From assembly GCA_035293805.1 (NCBI GenBank), contig DATGMD010000012.1, positions 1-63,919 of the forward strand: DNA of 63,919 nucleotides. Direction: 5' to 3'. The position numbers and the translations under genes were made by a program. The notes beneath the pieces were generated by a model. It was given only the letters and a program-made list of their open reading frames with translations, did no database searches and was not told where the DNA came from. Numbering within the stretch: position 1 is the first letter of the stretch; the number at the start of each line of letters is the position of its first letter. Source of the DNA: JAJPHF01 sp035293805 (GTDB lineage Bacteria; Chloroflexota; UBA6077; JAJPHF01). Below are positions 48,509-56,292 of the stretch, piece after piece.

Positions 48509-49615
48509 GTGCGATTGACGATAGCGCGGCTCGTGGCCTTGCTGCTGTGCGCGGCGGCGTGTGGCCGGGCCGGCGAGACCGCGCCGAGCGCCCAGCCGGC
48601 CAGCGCGCCGGCCGCGGCGCCGAGCGCGCCGTCCGCCGCCCCGGCGCCACCCAGCGATGCGGCGAGCGGCGGCCCGCGCGCCACGATCCAGGTGCCGCCG
48701 ACGCGGGTGCGGGCGGCCTACACGGTAGTGACCGGCAGCGTCGTGCCCATCTGGCTCGCGATGGACAGTGGCCTGTGGCAGAAGCACGGACTGGACGTGG
48801 ACCTGACGCTCATCTCGGGGACGCCGACGGCGATGGCCGCTCTGATGGCCGGCGAGATCGACTACTCGACCGGCGCGGCGGAGGCCGTGCTGGCCGTCCA
48901 GGCGCAAAACCCCGACGTGGTCGCCATCCTGAATAGCAGCGCCGCCCCGACGCACCGCATGGTCGTCACGCCGGAGATTCAGCGGATCGAGGACCTGCGC
49001 GGGAAGCGCATGGGCGTCTTCCAGGTGGGCGACGGCAACTACGTGCTGCTGAGCAAGGTGCTCGCCAAGTTCGGCATGAACCCCGAGCGCGACGTGGTCT
49101 GGGCAAGCGTGGGCGGCGGGAACTTCAGCGGCCTAGTCAGCGCGCTGTCGGCGGGCGCGATCGACGGTACGCTGTTCCCGCCGCCGAACGACTTGCCCGC
49201 GATCAAGGCCGGCGGCCACGTGCTGTTCAACCTCGCGGACATGGACCTGCCGTACGCGGGCTTGCCCAACTACACGCTGCGCCGCACCATCGAGCAGCAG
49301 CGTCCCGTGGTCGAGGCATATCTCGCCGGCATTGTGGACGGCATCCGCCTGTTCAAGTCGGACCCCGAGCAGGCGAAAGAGGCGCTGCGCCGCCGCGGCG
49401 GCATGACCGATCCCGAGACGGTGGATTGGACCTACGAGGTCTACCGCGGCAAGCCGATGGCCGACCGGCCGTTCGTGAACGTGGCGGGGATGCAGTCCGT
49501 ACTCGACTCGCTGGTCGAGAGCGAGCCGGTGCTGCGCCAGGTACAGCTCGACAGGGCGATCGACAACAGCGTGCTGGACGACCTCGACCGCAAGGGTTAC
49601 CTGCCGCCGCCGTAG
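48509..49615 (+). CDS. ABC-type solute-binding lipoprotein (NMT1-like), tandem copy 2
   Basis: 368 residues from GTG 48509 (GGAGGTAGCGC upstream), 39 nt after the stop of the preceding paralogue. Lipobox CAAAC (C18), an Ala/Pro/Ser spacer, then PIWLAMDSGLWQKHGLDVDL, LISGTPTAMAALMAG, AVQAQNPDVVAILNSSAAPT, DLRGKRMGVFQVGDGNYVLL and the C-terminal IDNSVLDDLDRKGYL. The two genes clearly arose by tandem duplication; binding-site loops (GVNSIGDG against GVFQVGDG) differ a little, so the solutes may be related but not the same. Confidence 0.9.
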   Translation: MRLTIARLVALLLCAAACGRAGETAPSAQPASAPAAAPSAPSAAPAPPSDAASGGPRATIQVPPTRVRAAYTVVTGSVVPIWLAMDSGLWQKHGLDVDLTLISGTPTAMAALMAGEIDYSTGAAEAVLAVQAQNPDVVAILNSSAAPTHRMVVTPEIQRIEDLRGKRMGVFQVGDGNYVLLSKVLAKFGMNPERDVVWASVGGGNFSGLVSALSAGAIDGTLFPPPNDLPAIKAGGHVLFNLADMDLPYAGLPNYTLRRTIEQQRPVVEAYLAGIVDGIRLFKSDPEQAKEALRRRGGMTDPETVDWTYEVYRGKPMADRPFVNVAGMQSVLDSLVESEPVLRQVQLDRAIDNSVLDDLDRKGYLPPP

Positions 49616-49623
49616 GTGGCTCG

Positions 49624-50424
49624 CTATCTAGCGTGCCGCCGCGGGCCCCGGCCGCGGGTCAGGCCGGGGGGCGCGGTTTCCGGCCGCGTGGCGAGCTGGT
49701 GAGAGAGGCGATCGGCGGCGGCGACTACGTGCGCGACGAGCGCCGGAAGCTGGGCGCGCGGCAGCCGCTGGCTCGGCCCCGCCACGGTGAGCGCTGCCAC
49801 CACGCCGCCGCCCGCGTCGCGGACCGGGGCGGCCACGGCGCGGGTCCAGGTTTCTCGCTCGTGCTCGCTGAGCGCGTGGCCCTGCCGCCGCACCTCGCCC
49901 AGCTGTGCGCGAAACGCCGCCGGGTCGGTGATCGTGCGGTCAGAATAGCGCGGCAGGCCGTGGCGGATCACGCGCTCCACGTCGGCGTCGGGCCGCCAGG
50001 CGAGGAGCACCTTGCCGGTCGCGGTAGCGTGCGCCGGGGCGCGCGGGTGGCCGGCGTGACTCACGCGGAGCAGGTACGCGCTTTCGACACGGTGGATGTA
50101 GACGACCTCGTAGTCGTCGAGGATGCCCAGCAGGACGGTTTCGCCGGTCTGGCGGCCTAGCTCGGTCATGACCGCGATCGGGAGGGGGCCGAGCCCGACC
50201 TGGCTGAGCGCGAGCGCGCCCAGCTCGAACAGGCCCAGCCCCAGCCGGTAACGGGCCGAGCGCGGGTCGCGGCGCAGCAGCCGCGCGTCGACCAGCAGCG
50301 ACGCAATGCGGTGCGTGTTGCTCTTACTCAGCCCCAGCCGGCGGCTGATGTCCGTCAACCGGAGCTCGGGCTCCTCGCGGCTGAAGCAGCGCAGCACCCG
50401 CACGGCGCTCGTGATAGACGACAT
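49624..50424 (-). CDS. IclR-family transcriptional regulator
   Basis: 266 residues from ATG at 50424. N-terminal winged helix: AVRVLRCFSREEPELRLTDI, SRRLGLSKSNTHRIASLLVD, RRDPRSARYRLGLGLFELG. C-terminal GAF-like effector domain: TGETVLLGILDDYEVVYIHR, HAGHPRAPAHATATGKVLLA, RRQGHALSEHERETWTRAVA and AALTVAGPSQRL. IclR regulators commonly control aromatic-acid degradation (PcaR, PobR, PcaU types). It is divergent from the catabolic run starting at 50632. A GTTCG..CGAAC dyad overlaps its -10 box, so autorepression and control of the divergent genes are likely. The last 20 or so residues are basic and low-complexity. Confidence 0.92.
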   Translation of the reverse strand: MSSITSAVRVLRCFSREEPELRLTDISRRLGLSKSNTHRIASLLVDARLLRRDPRSARYRLGLGLFELGALALSQVGLGPLPIAVMTELGRQTGETVLLGILDDYEVVYIHRVESAYLLRVSHAGHPRAPAHATATGKVLLAWRPDADVERVIRHGLPRYSDRTITDPAAFRAQLGEVRRQGHALSEHERETWTRAVAAPVRDAGGGVVAALTVAGPSQRLPRAQLPALVAHVVAAADRLSHQLATRPETAPPGLTRGRGPRRHAR

Positions 50425-50484
50425 GGTCGCGATCCCCGCGGCGTGGGCGCCCCTGCTCGAAGGCCCCACGGCCTTACGGCAACT

Positions 50485-50501
50485 GTTCGAATATAGCGAA
50501 C
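50485..50501. promoter_or_regulatory. IclR-like operator overlapping a -10 box
   Basis: GTTCGAATATAGCGAAC is a 17-nt dyad (5-bp arms, 7-nt spacer). On the minus strand its centre reads TATATT (50490-50495), a -10 box for the IclR gene. It is in the divergent region before the catabolic gene at 50632. Confidence 0.5.
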
Positions 50502-50631
50502 GATCCCGTGGCACATTGTAGCCGCGGCTGCTAGTCTGATCACAAGAGCGGGCGCCGGCCAGCGGCCCGCCTGAGGCTCGGCGCGCGGCAAAGTCGCGGT
50601 ACGGCTGCGCCGAGGGGTGAGGAGAGACGCG

Positions 50632-51513
50632 ATGGCGAAGTTCCGGGTCCAGTCGCATGGACGCTTGCAGGAGTGGGTGGCCGAGGAGAAAGGCTATTTC
50701 AAGGACGAGGGGCTGGACTACGACTTCCTGGTGCGGCGAGCCGAGGGCTGGTCGGCGAGCGTGCAAGACGCGGACAGCGCCCCGCCTCAGGTCGTGCGCG
50801 GCGCGTTCGAGTCCTTCGAGGCGGGGCGCGCGTGCGAGATCAGCTCGGCCTGCCACTGGGCGACGAACATGGCCGCGTCGGGCAGCCACGGGCGGATGTA
50901 CGGGAAAGCCTACTCGGTGACGCCCTCGGGCATCTACGTGCCGCCGGAGTCGCCGGTCCGCAAGCCCGAGGACCTGGCCGGCGTCGAGATCGCCGTCGGC
51001 TACCACTCGGGCAGCCACTTCTCGACGCTGCAGGCGCTGGAGAAGATCCTACCGCCCGACCAGATCAAGCTGCGCTTTACCGGCCTGCCGCTCGACCGTC
51101 TGACGGCGCTGCTCGACCGCACCGTCCCGGCGGGGGCGGTGTTTGGGGTGCCGCTGTACGTGGTGGAGCAGCAGGGCTTCCGGAAGGTGGTCGACACGAC
51201 GTTCATGATCGGTTTCATCGTGGAGGGCGCTGCCGACCAGGAGGACGTGGAGCGCTACTTCCGGGCGTTGCAGCGGGCGCAGCGCGACATCGACCTGGAG
51301 CCGGAGCGCTACAAGCACTACCTGCTGCGCGAGCTGCCGGAGCGCTTCCACCCGTTGGTCGACGTGCGCGCTTTCGGTCCGGGCGAGCGCCTCGTGTTCG
51401 AGCCGTATACGCTGGAGATGTTCGAGCAGACCCACCGCTGGATGGAGAACCTTCAGCTCTTCCCGCCGGAGCAGGTGGGGCACGGCGGCTACCGCGAGTC
51501 GGTCCTGGCGTAG
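50632..51513 (+). CDS. Cytosolic protein with solute-binding fold, candidate 4,5-dihydroxyphthalate decarboxylase-like enzyme
   Basis: 293 residues from ATG 50632 (GAGGAGAGACGCG upstream). There is no signal peptide or lipobox; the first residues MAKFRVQSHGRLQEWVAEEK, KGYFKDEGLDYDF already belong to the NMT1-like fold. Other markers: ACEISSACHWATNMAASGSH, PEDLAGVEIAVGYHSGSHFS, and FEPYTLEMFEQTHRWMENLQ at the C-terminus. The known cytosolic enzyme family with this fold is 4,5-dihydroxyphthalate decarboxylase (Pht5), and the genes around (HpaB, Rieske, LigB, Gfo/Idh/MocA) are what such a pathway needs. An enzymatic decarboxylase role is my inference; a cytosolic binding protein is the alternative. 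The next gene starts 14 nt after its stop. Confidence 0.65.
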   Translation: MAKFRVQSHGRLQEWVAEEKGYFKDEGLDYDFLVRRAEGWSASVQDADSAPPQVVRGAFESFEAGRACEISSACHWATNMAASGSHGRMYGKAYSVTPSGIYVPPESPVRKPEDLAGVEIAVGYHSGSHFSTLQALEKILPPDQIKLRFTGLPLDRLTALLDRTVPAGAVFGVPLYVVEQQGFRKVVDTTFMIGFIVEGAADQEDVERYFRALQRAQRDIDLEPERYKHYLLRELPERFHPLVDVRAFGPGERLVFEPYTLEMFEQTHRWMENLQLFPPEQVGHGGYRESVLA

Positions 51514-51527
51514 ATGGCGGTTCCGAC

Positions 51528-52985
51528 ATGCTGCTAGAGACGACGAGTGCTCAGGGCGCGCTCACCGGCGCGCGCTACGTCGCCAGCCTGAGCGACGGTC
51601 GCGAGGTGTGGCTGGACGGCGAGCGCGTGGACGTGACCACGCACCCGGCCTTCGCGGGCGTGCTGCGGGAGCTGGCGCGCATCTACGACTTGCAGCACAC
51701 CGACGAGTATCGCGACCAGATGACGTTCGTCTCGCCGGAAACGGGCAACCGGGTGAGCTGGTCGTACCTGCTGCCCTATACGCTGGACGACCTGCTAGCG
51801 CGGCGCCGCAACAGCGAGATCTGGTCGGAGGAGACCTGGGGCCAGATGGGCCGGGCGCCCGACTTCTGCTCGGCCATCACCGTCGGCATCTATGACTTCC
51901 GCGATGAGCTGGCGCAGAACGATCCGCGCTTCGGCGAGAACGCCGTCAACTACCATCGCTACGCTCGCGAGCACGACGTTTGCCTGACGCACGCGCTCGG
52001 CGACCCGCAGATCGACCGCACCAAGAGCCCCATGCACGATCCCGACATGGCGCTCCAGGTAGTGCGGGAGACGGCCGACGGCATCGTGGTCCGCGGCGCC
52101 AAGCAGCTCGCCACGCTGGCGCCGATCGCCCAGGAGGTGCTGGTCTACCTGTCGGCGTCGTTCGCCCTGCGCGAGGAGCGCTCGTTCGTCCAGTGGTTCG
52201 CCCTCCCGATGAACGCGCCGGGCCTGAAGATCGTCTGCCGCGAGCCGCTGGCGCCGCGCGGCACCGGCTATAGCCACCCCTTCGCCAGCCGCTTCGACGA
52301 GCAGGACGCGCTCCTGATCTTCGACGACGTGCTGGTGCCGTGGGAGCGGGTGTTCCTGCTCTACGATGGCCCGCTGGCGCGGCGCGGCCTGGGCCGCATC
52401 ATGCCCTGGGCCGGCTACGCCAGCCATATGCGCTTCTACCACCGGGCGCTCACGACGGTGGGCGTGGCAACCCTGATCGCCGAGGCCATCGGCATCGACG
52501 GCCAGCCGCATGTGCGCGACAAGCTGGGCGAGATGATCAGCTATTTGGAGATGTGTCGCCTGGCGCTGCGCGGTATTGAGGCCGACGCGGCGCCGAGCCC
52601 GGGTGGGTTGCTGCGGCCCAGCGGCAGCCCCGCCTTCGGCAACTTCGTCGCTCAGATCTCGCAGCGGCTAGCCGACATTTTGCGCGAGCTAGGTACGTCG
52701 GGGCTGCTGATGCAGCCGAGCGAGGCCGCGCTGGCGAACCCCGAGCTGCGCCCGTATCTCGACAAGTACATGCACGGCAAGGACCTTGGCGTGGCCGAGA
52801 AGTCGCGGCTGTTCCGGCTGGGCTGGGAGCTGTGCTGCGATAGCTTCGGCATGCGCCAGGAGCTATACGAGCGGCTACACCGCGGCGACCTGCTGCGCAA
52901 CCGCACGAACCTGTACTTGATGTACGATCGCAGCCGCGTCGTGGAGCGGATCAAGCAGATGATCGCTCAGCCGCTGCCCACGTAG
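51528..52985 (+). CDS. 4-hydroxyphenylacetate 3-monooxygenase (HpaB)-family flavin oxygenase
   Basis: 485 residues, close to the 480-520 of the family. It reads like HpaB/pyoluteorin halogenase-type FADH2-dependent monooxygenases: SLSDGREVWLDGERVDVTTH, FVSPETGNRVSWSYL, then HALGDPQIDRTKSPMHDPDM, ETADGIVVRGAKQLATLAPI and FDDVLVPWERVFLL, ending LLRNRTNLYLMYDRSRVVER. It should hydroxylate a phenolic or aryl substrate with reduced flavin from a partner (HpaC). No HpaC reductase is in the window. It follows the cytosolic solute-binding-fold gene by 14 nt and precedes the heme-oxygenase-like gene by 24 nt, so the three form an operon. Confidence 0.9.
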   Translation: MLLETTSAQGALTGARYVASLSDGREVWLDGERVDVTTHPAFAGVLRELARIYDLQHTDEYRDQMTFVSPETGNRVSWSYLLPYTLDDLLARRRNSEIWSEETWGQMGRAPDFCSAITVGIYDFRDELAQNDPRFGENAVNYHRYAREHDVCLTHALGDPQIDRTKSPMHDPDMALQVVRETADGIVVRGAKQLATLAPIAQEVLVYLSASFALREERSFVQWFALPMNAPGLKIVCREPLAPRGTGYSHPFASRFDEQDALLIFDDVLVPWERVFLLYDGPLARRGLGRIMPWAGYASHMRFYHRALTTVGVATLIAEAIGIDGQPHVRDKLGEMISYLEMCRLALRGIEADAAPSPGGLLRPSGSPAFGNFVAQISQRLADILRELGTSGLLMQPSEAALANPELRPYLDKYMHGKDLGVAEKSRLFRLGWELCCDSFGMRQELYERLHRGDLLRNRTNLYLMYDRSRVVERIKQMIAQPLPT

Positions 52986-53009
52986 CGCAAGCGGCTCCGG
53001 GAGGAAAAC

Positions 53010-53735
53010 ATGGCGACGGTAATGGACGAATACCTGGTCGAGCCACGCACCGAGTGGGTGCGGCGTATCCGCGACGAGATCATCCTGCCGCGCCGCGCCC
53101 AGGCCGCGCAGCGCCCGCTCACGCAGGCCATTCGCCACGGCACCGCCAACCGGCAGCAGATTCTCGCCGGGTTGCTGATCCCGACGCTTTGGCGCATCAC
53201 GCGCTTCCCGGAGCTGATCGCGGCGCTCGCGTCGCGCTGCCCAACCTTCGACTGGGAGCGCAAGACCAGCCTGCTGCAGAACGCCTACGAGGAGACGGAG
53301 CACCCGTTCCTGCTGGCGCGCGCGGTGCGGGCGCTGGGGGGCGATCCTGATCCCGTCCTGCGCGGCGATCCCGAGGCATACCGGCCGAGCACGGAGATGC
53401 AGGCGCGGCGCGACTGGATCACCTACCATGCGTACCACCGCCCCTGGATCGAGGGCATCGCCGCCGTGCAAGTAGCCATCGAGGCCATCGTGCCCTATGC
53501 GCTCAAGCCGGTCTGGCACGGCCTGAGGGAGCACTATGGGCTGAGTGATCACGACCTTGCCTGGTTCCAGGTACATGCCGGCGAGATCGAGATGCGCCAC
53601 GGCAACGAGGGCATCCTCATTCTGGAGCAGTACGTGGCCGACGACGACGTGGCGTTGCAGCAGCGCCTCCGCTATATCGTTGACTACGCCACGAGCGGCA
53701 CGACCGCCCCCGGCCCCGTGGCCGCCACGAGCTGA
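53010..53735 (+). CDS. TenA/PqqC-like heme-oxygenase-like diiron protein
   Basis: 241 residues; GGGAGGAAAAC precedes the ATG. The all-helical fold is that of the TENA/THI-4, PqqC and heme-oxygenase-like diiron oxygenase (HDO) group: LTQAIRHGTANRQQILAGLL, LQNAYEETEHPFLLARAVRA (E-x2-H), VAIEAIVPYALKPVWHGL and VHAGEIEMRHGNEGILI (E..H). The E/H pattern on several helices looks like a diiron site. Such proteins oxidise, cleave or desaturate amino- or fatty-acid-like substrates, and others (TenA) are thiaminases. It directly follows the HpaB-type gene, so a joint oxidative pathway is likely. The exact reaction is unknown. Confidence 0.8.
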   Translation: MATVMDEYLVEPRTEWVRRIRDEIILPRRAQAAQRPLTQAIRHGTANRQQILAGLLIPTLWRITRFPELIAALASRCPTFDWERKTSLLQNAYEETEHPFLLARAVRALGGDPDPVLRGDPEAYRPSTEMQARRDWITYHAYHRPWIEGIAAVQVAIEAIVPYALKPVWHGLREHYGLSDHDLAWFQVHAGEIEMRHGNEGILILEQYVADDDVALQQRLRYIVDYATSGTTAPGPVAATS

Positions 53736-53748
53736 GGGAGCGCGGACG

Positions 53749-54867
53749 ATGAACCTGAGCGCTCGGCTGGTCGCTGCCTTGCTCGTCGCGCTGAGCCTAG
53801 TTACCGGCTGCGCCGGTGCGCCAGCGCAGCCCGCCCCGACCGCCAATGCCGGAGCGGGCGCTGCGCCGGCCAATCCCGCCCCTAGTGGGCCGAGCCAGGG
53901 CGGAGATGCAGCGCCCGGCGGTGCCCCGGCGGCCTCCGCCGCGCCGCCGAGCCTCGGCTCGGTCCGCGCCGCGTACGCCATCGCCTCCGTGGGCATGACG
54001 CCGCTCTGGCTGGCGGACGAGCTGGGGCTGTGGAAGCAGCACGGGCTCGACGTGGAGCTGATGCTCATCTCGGGCACGCCGGCGTCCGCGGCGGCGCTGA
54101 TCGCGGGCGAGGTGCAGTTCGTCCACATCGCGGGGGAGTCGGCGTTTGGTGTGCAGGCGCAGGAGCCCGACGTCGTCGGCATCGCGAACTACAGCGTGAA
54201 AGCGGCTCAGCAGTTCGTCACGCGGCCGAACATCACGCGGCCGGAAGACCTGCGCGGCAAGCGCATCGGCGCGTTCACGATTGGCGACGGCGTGTACGCC
54301 CAGTGGCGCAAGGCGCTCCTGTACTGGGGCGTCGATCCCGACCACGAGGTTACCTGGATCTCCGTCGGCGGCGGCAACCAAGGCGCCTTCATCGCCGGCC
54401 TGGCCGCGGACTCCATCGACGCCGCCATGCTGCTGCCGCCGAACGACCTGCCCGCGCTGAAGAACGGCGCGCGCTCGCTGGCGAAGCTGAGCGACCTGCC
54501 GCTACCCAGCCCGGGGCTGCCGACCTACGTCATGCGCCGCACGCTGAGCGAGCGGCGCCCGCAGGCAGAGGCTTATCTGAAAGGCGTGATGGACGGTGTG
54601 CGGGTGTTCGAGCGCGACCCGCAGCTCGCGAAGGAGGTGCTGGGCCGCCGGACCGGCATCAGCGACCCCGAGGCCATCAACGCGGCGTACGCGGGCTATC
54701 AGGGCGGCAACTTCACCGACCGGCCGTTCATCGACTTCGCCCGCATGGAGGCATCGTTGACCGAGCTGGCGGTAGAGAACCCCGAGGTCCAGAAAGTGCA
54801 GCTGGAGCGTGCGTTCGACAACAGTGTGCTGCAGGCGCTGGAGGGGCAAGGCTACTTCGCGCAGTAG
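53749..54867 (+). CDS. ABC-type solute-binding lipoprotein (NMT1-like)
   Basis: 372 residues from ATG 53749 (GAGGGAGCGCGG upstream), 13 nt after the diiron protein gene. Lipobox LVTGC (C21), then an Ala/Pro/Gly spacer of about 45 residues. Markers: WLADELGLWKQHGLDVELML, LISGTPASAAALIAGEVQF, DLRGKRIGAFTIGDGVYAQW, and a C-terminal VQLERAFDNSVLQALEGQGY. It is a paralogue of the 47384 and 48509 pair, but sits in the HpaB operon, which links this binding-protein type to the oxidative genes. Confidence 0.9.
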   Translation: MNLSARLVAALLVALSLVTGCAGAPAQPAPTANAGAGAAPANPAPSGPSQGGDAAPGGAPAASAAPPSLGSVRAAYAIASVGMTPLWLADELGLWKQHGLDVELMLISGTPASAAALIAGEVQFVHIAGESAFGVQAQEPDVVGIANYSVKAAQQFVTRPNITRPEDLRGKRIGAFTIGDGVYAQWRKALLYWGVDPDHEVTWISVGGGNQGAFIAGLAADSIDAAMLLPPNDLPALKNGARSLAKLSDLPLPSPGLPTYVMRRTLSERRPQAEAYLKGVMDGVRVFERDPQLAKEVLGRRTGISDPEAINAAYAGYQGGNFTDRPFIDFARMEASLTELAVENPEVQKVQLERAFDNSVLQALEGQGYFAQ

Positions 54868-54977
54868 GGCGACCGGCTGTCGCGGCCCGCGGGCTCTGGC
54901 GAGGCCGGGACGCGCGGCGCCGGTCGGACAAACGTAAGGCCCCGGGTGGCGTGCGGGGCCATGATCGGAGACGGCGA

Positions 54978-56174
54978 ATGCGACTGGGCAACGGGCGGCG
55001 GCGCGGTTGGGCGGCGGGGCTGGTGGCGCTCGGCGTCGCGCTGGCAGCCTGCGGGCCGGCGGCGAGCCAGGCCCCCGGGCAGCCCCCCAATTCTGGGGGG
55101 AGCACGCCTGCACAGCCCCCCAATTCGGGGATCGCGCCCGCCCAGGCTCCCAACACGGCGGGGAGCGCACCCGCGCAGCCCGCCAATCCGGCGGGGAGCG
55201 CCGCCGCGGCTCCCGGCTCTCCTGCGGCCGCAGGGGCGACAGCCCGCCCGGCGCCGGAGGCCGTGACGGTGAGCTGGGTGAACTCGCTCACTATCGCGCC
55301 GTTCTTCGTGGCGGCCGACCGCGGCTACTTCGAGGAGCAGGGGATCGACCTCAAGCTGGAGCAGGTGCAGTCGGCGGCCGATGCTATCGCCTTCCTCGCC
55401 ACCGGCCAGCTCGACGCGAGCTTCGGCGCCGTGGCGGTCGCCCTGTACAATGCCATCAACCAGGGGCTGAACGTGCGGGTCGCCGCGCCGATCGCGTACG
55501 ACAACCCGGAGCTGCTGGTGCGCAAGGCGCTCTGGGACAGCGGCGCCGTGCGGACCATTCCCGACTTGCGCGGACGGCAGGTCTACACCGTCGCCCCCGG
55601 ATCGGGCGTGGCCTACCTGCGGATCAAGACTTTGCAGCTCGCCGGGCTGAGCGACGACGAGGTCGAGCACGTCAGCGTGGCGCTTCCCGACGCGCCGCTG
55701 GCGATGACCAACGGCGCGATCGACGCGGCCTTCTTTCCCGAGCCCTGGCACACTCGCGTGCTGACGCAGGGCATTGCCGTCGTCCTCGACGACCACCCGC
55801 TCCCGAACGAGGTGCTCACCATCACGGCAATGGCCGGCGCCCGGCTGCTGCGCGAGCGGACGGACCTGGGCGGCCGCTGGGCGACGGCGCTGCTGAAGGG
55901 CATCCGCGACATGCAGTCGCGCGACCAGATCATGAGCGACGATACGGTGGCCATCATGGCGCGCTGGACAGGGCTGCAGCCGGACGTGCTGCGCCAGATG
56001 CGGCACCTGCCGCGCTTCGATCCGAACTACACCGTGGATGGGGAGAGCCTGCTGGACCAGCAGCGCGTGCACATGGCCGCTGGCGCCATCAGCTATACTC
56101 AGCCGCTGCCGCTGGACCAGATCGTGGACCCCCGCCTGGCCGAGTACGCCGTGCAGCAGCTAGGGAGGAAGTAA
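54978..56174 (+). CDS. ABC-type solute-binding lipoprotein with repeat-rich linker
   Basis: 398 residues from ATG 54978. Lipobox LAAC (C25), then a linker of about 65 residues with short imperfect repeats (QPPNSGGSTPAQPPNSG, APNTAGSAPAQPANPAGS), which should act as a long flexible tether. The mature NMT1-fold domain: VSWVNSLTIAPFFVAADRGY, FATGQLDASFGAVAVALYNA, IPDLRGRQVYTVAPGSGVAY and AFFPEPWHTRVLTQGIAVVL. It is more distant from the 47384 group than those are from each other. The binding-site Trp and Glu near PEPWH differ, so a different solute is likely. An intergenic repeat separates it from the Rieske gene. Confidence 0.88.
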   Translation: MRLGNGRRRGWAAGLVALGVALAACGPAASQAPGQPPNSGGSTPAQPPNSGIAPAQAPNTAGSAPAQPANPAGSAAAAPGSPAAAGATARPAPEAVTVSWVNSLTIAPFFVAADRGYFEEQGIDLKLEQVQSAADAIAFLATGQLDASFGAVAVALYNAINQGLNVRVAAPIAYDNPELLVRKALWDSGAVRTIPDLRGRQVYTVAPGSGVAYLRIKTLQLAGLSDDEVEHVSVALPDAPLAMTNGAIDAAFFPEPWHTRVLTQGIAVVLDDHPLPNEVLTITAMAGARLLRERTDLGGRWATALLKGIRDMQSRDQIMSDDTVAIMARWTGLQPDVLRQMRHLPRFDPNYTVDGESLLDQQRVHMAAGAISYTQPLPLDQIVDPRLAEYAVQQLGRK

Positions 56175-56175
56175 G

Positions 56176-56254
56176 GAGGGCGTGGGGGACACCCCCACAC
56201 CCCCGGCAGGGTGTGGCGCGGAATACTGCGAGCGCCGCTGCCCCTGCACCCCCG
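56176..56254. repeat. Intergenic palindromic repeat (DTPTPP family) joined to TGTGGCGCGG element
   Basis: GTGGGGGACACCCCCACACC and flanking GC-rich arms, followed by TGTGGCGCGGAATACTGC (about 56212-56229), which is also at about 12471. The first half recurs at 58887 and 61508. It begins 2 nt after the stop at 56174 and ends before the ribosome site of the next gene. Confidence 0.65.
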
Positions 56255-56292
56255 TAGGGCCGGCGTCTACATCCGCGAGGAAGGGGGCGGCA

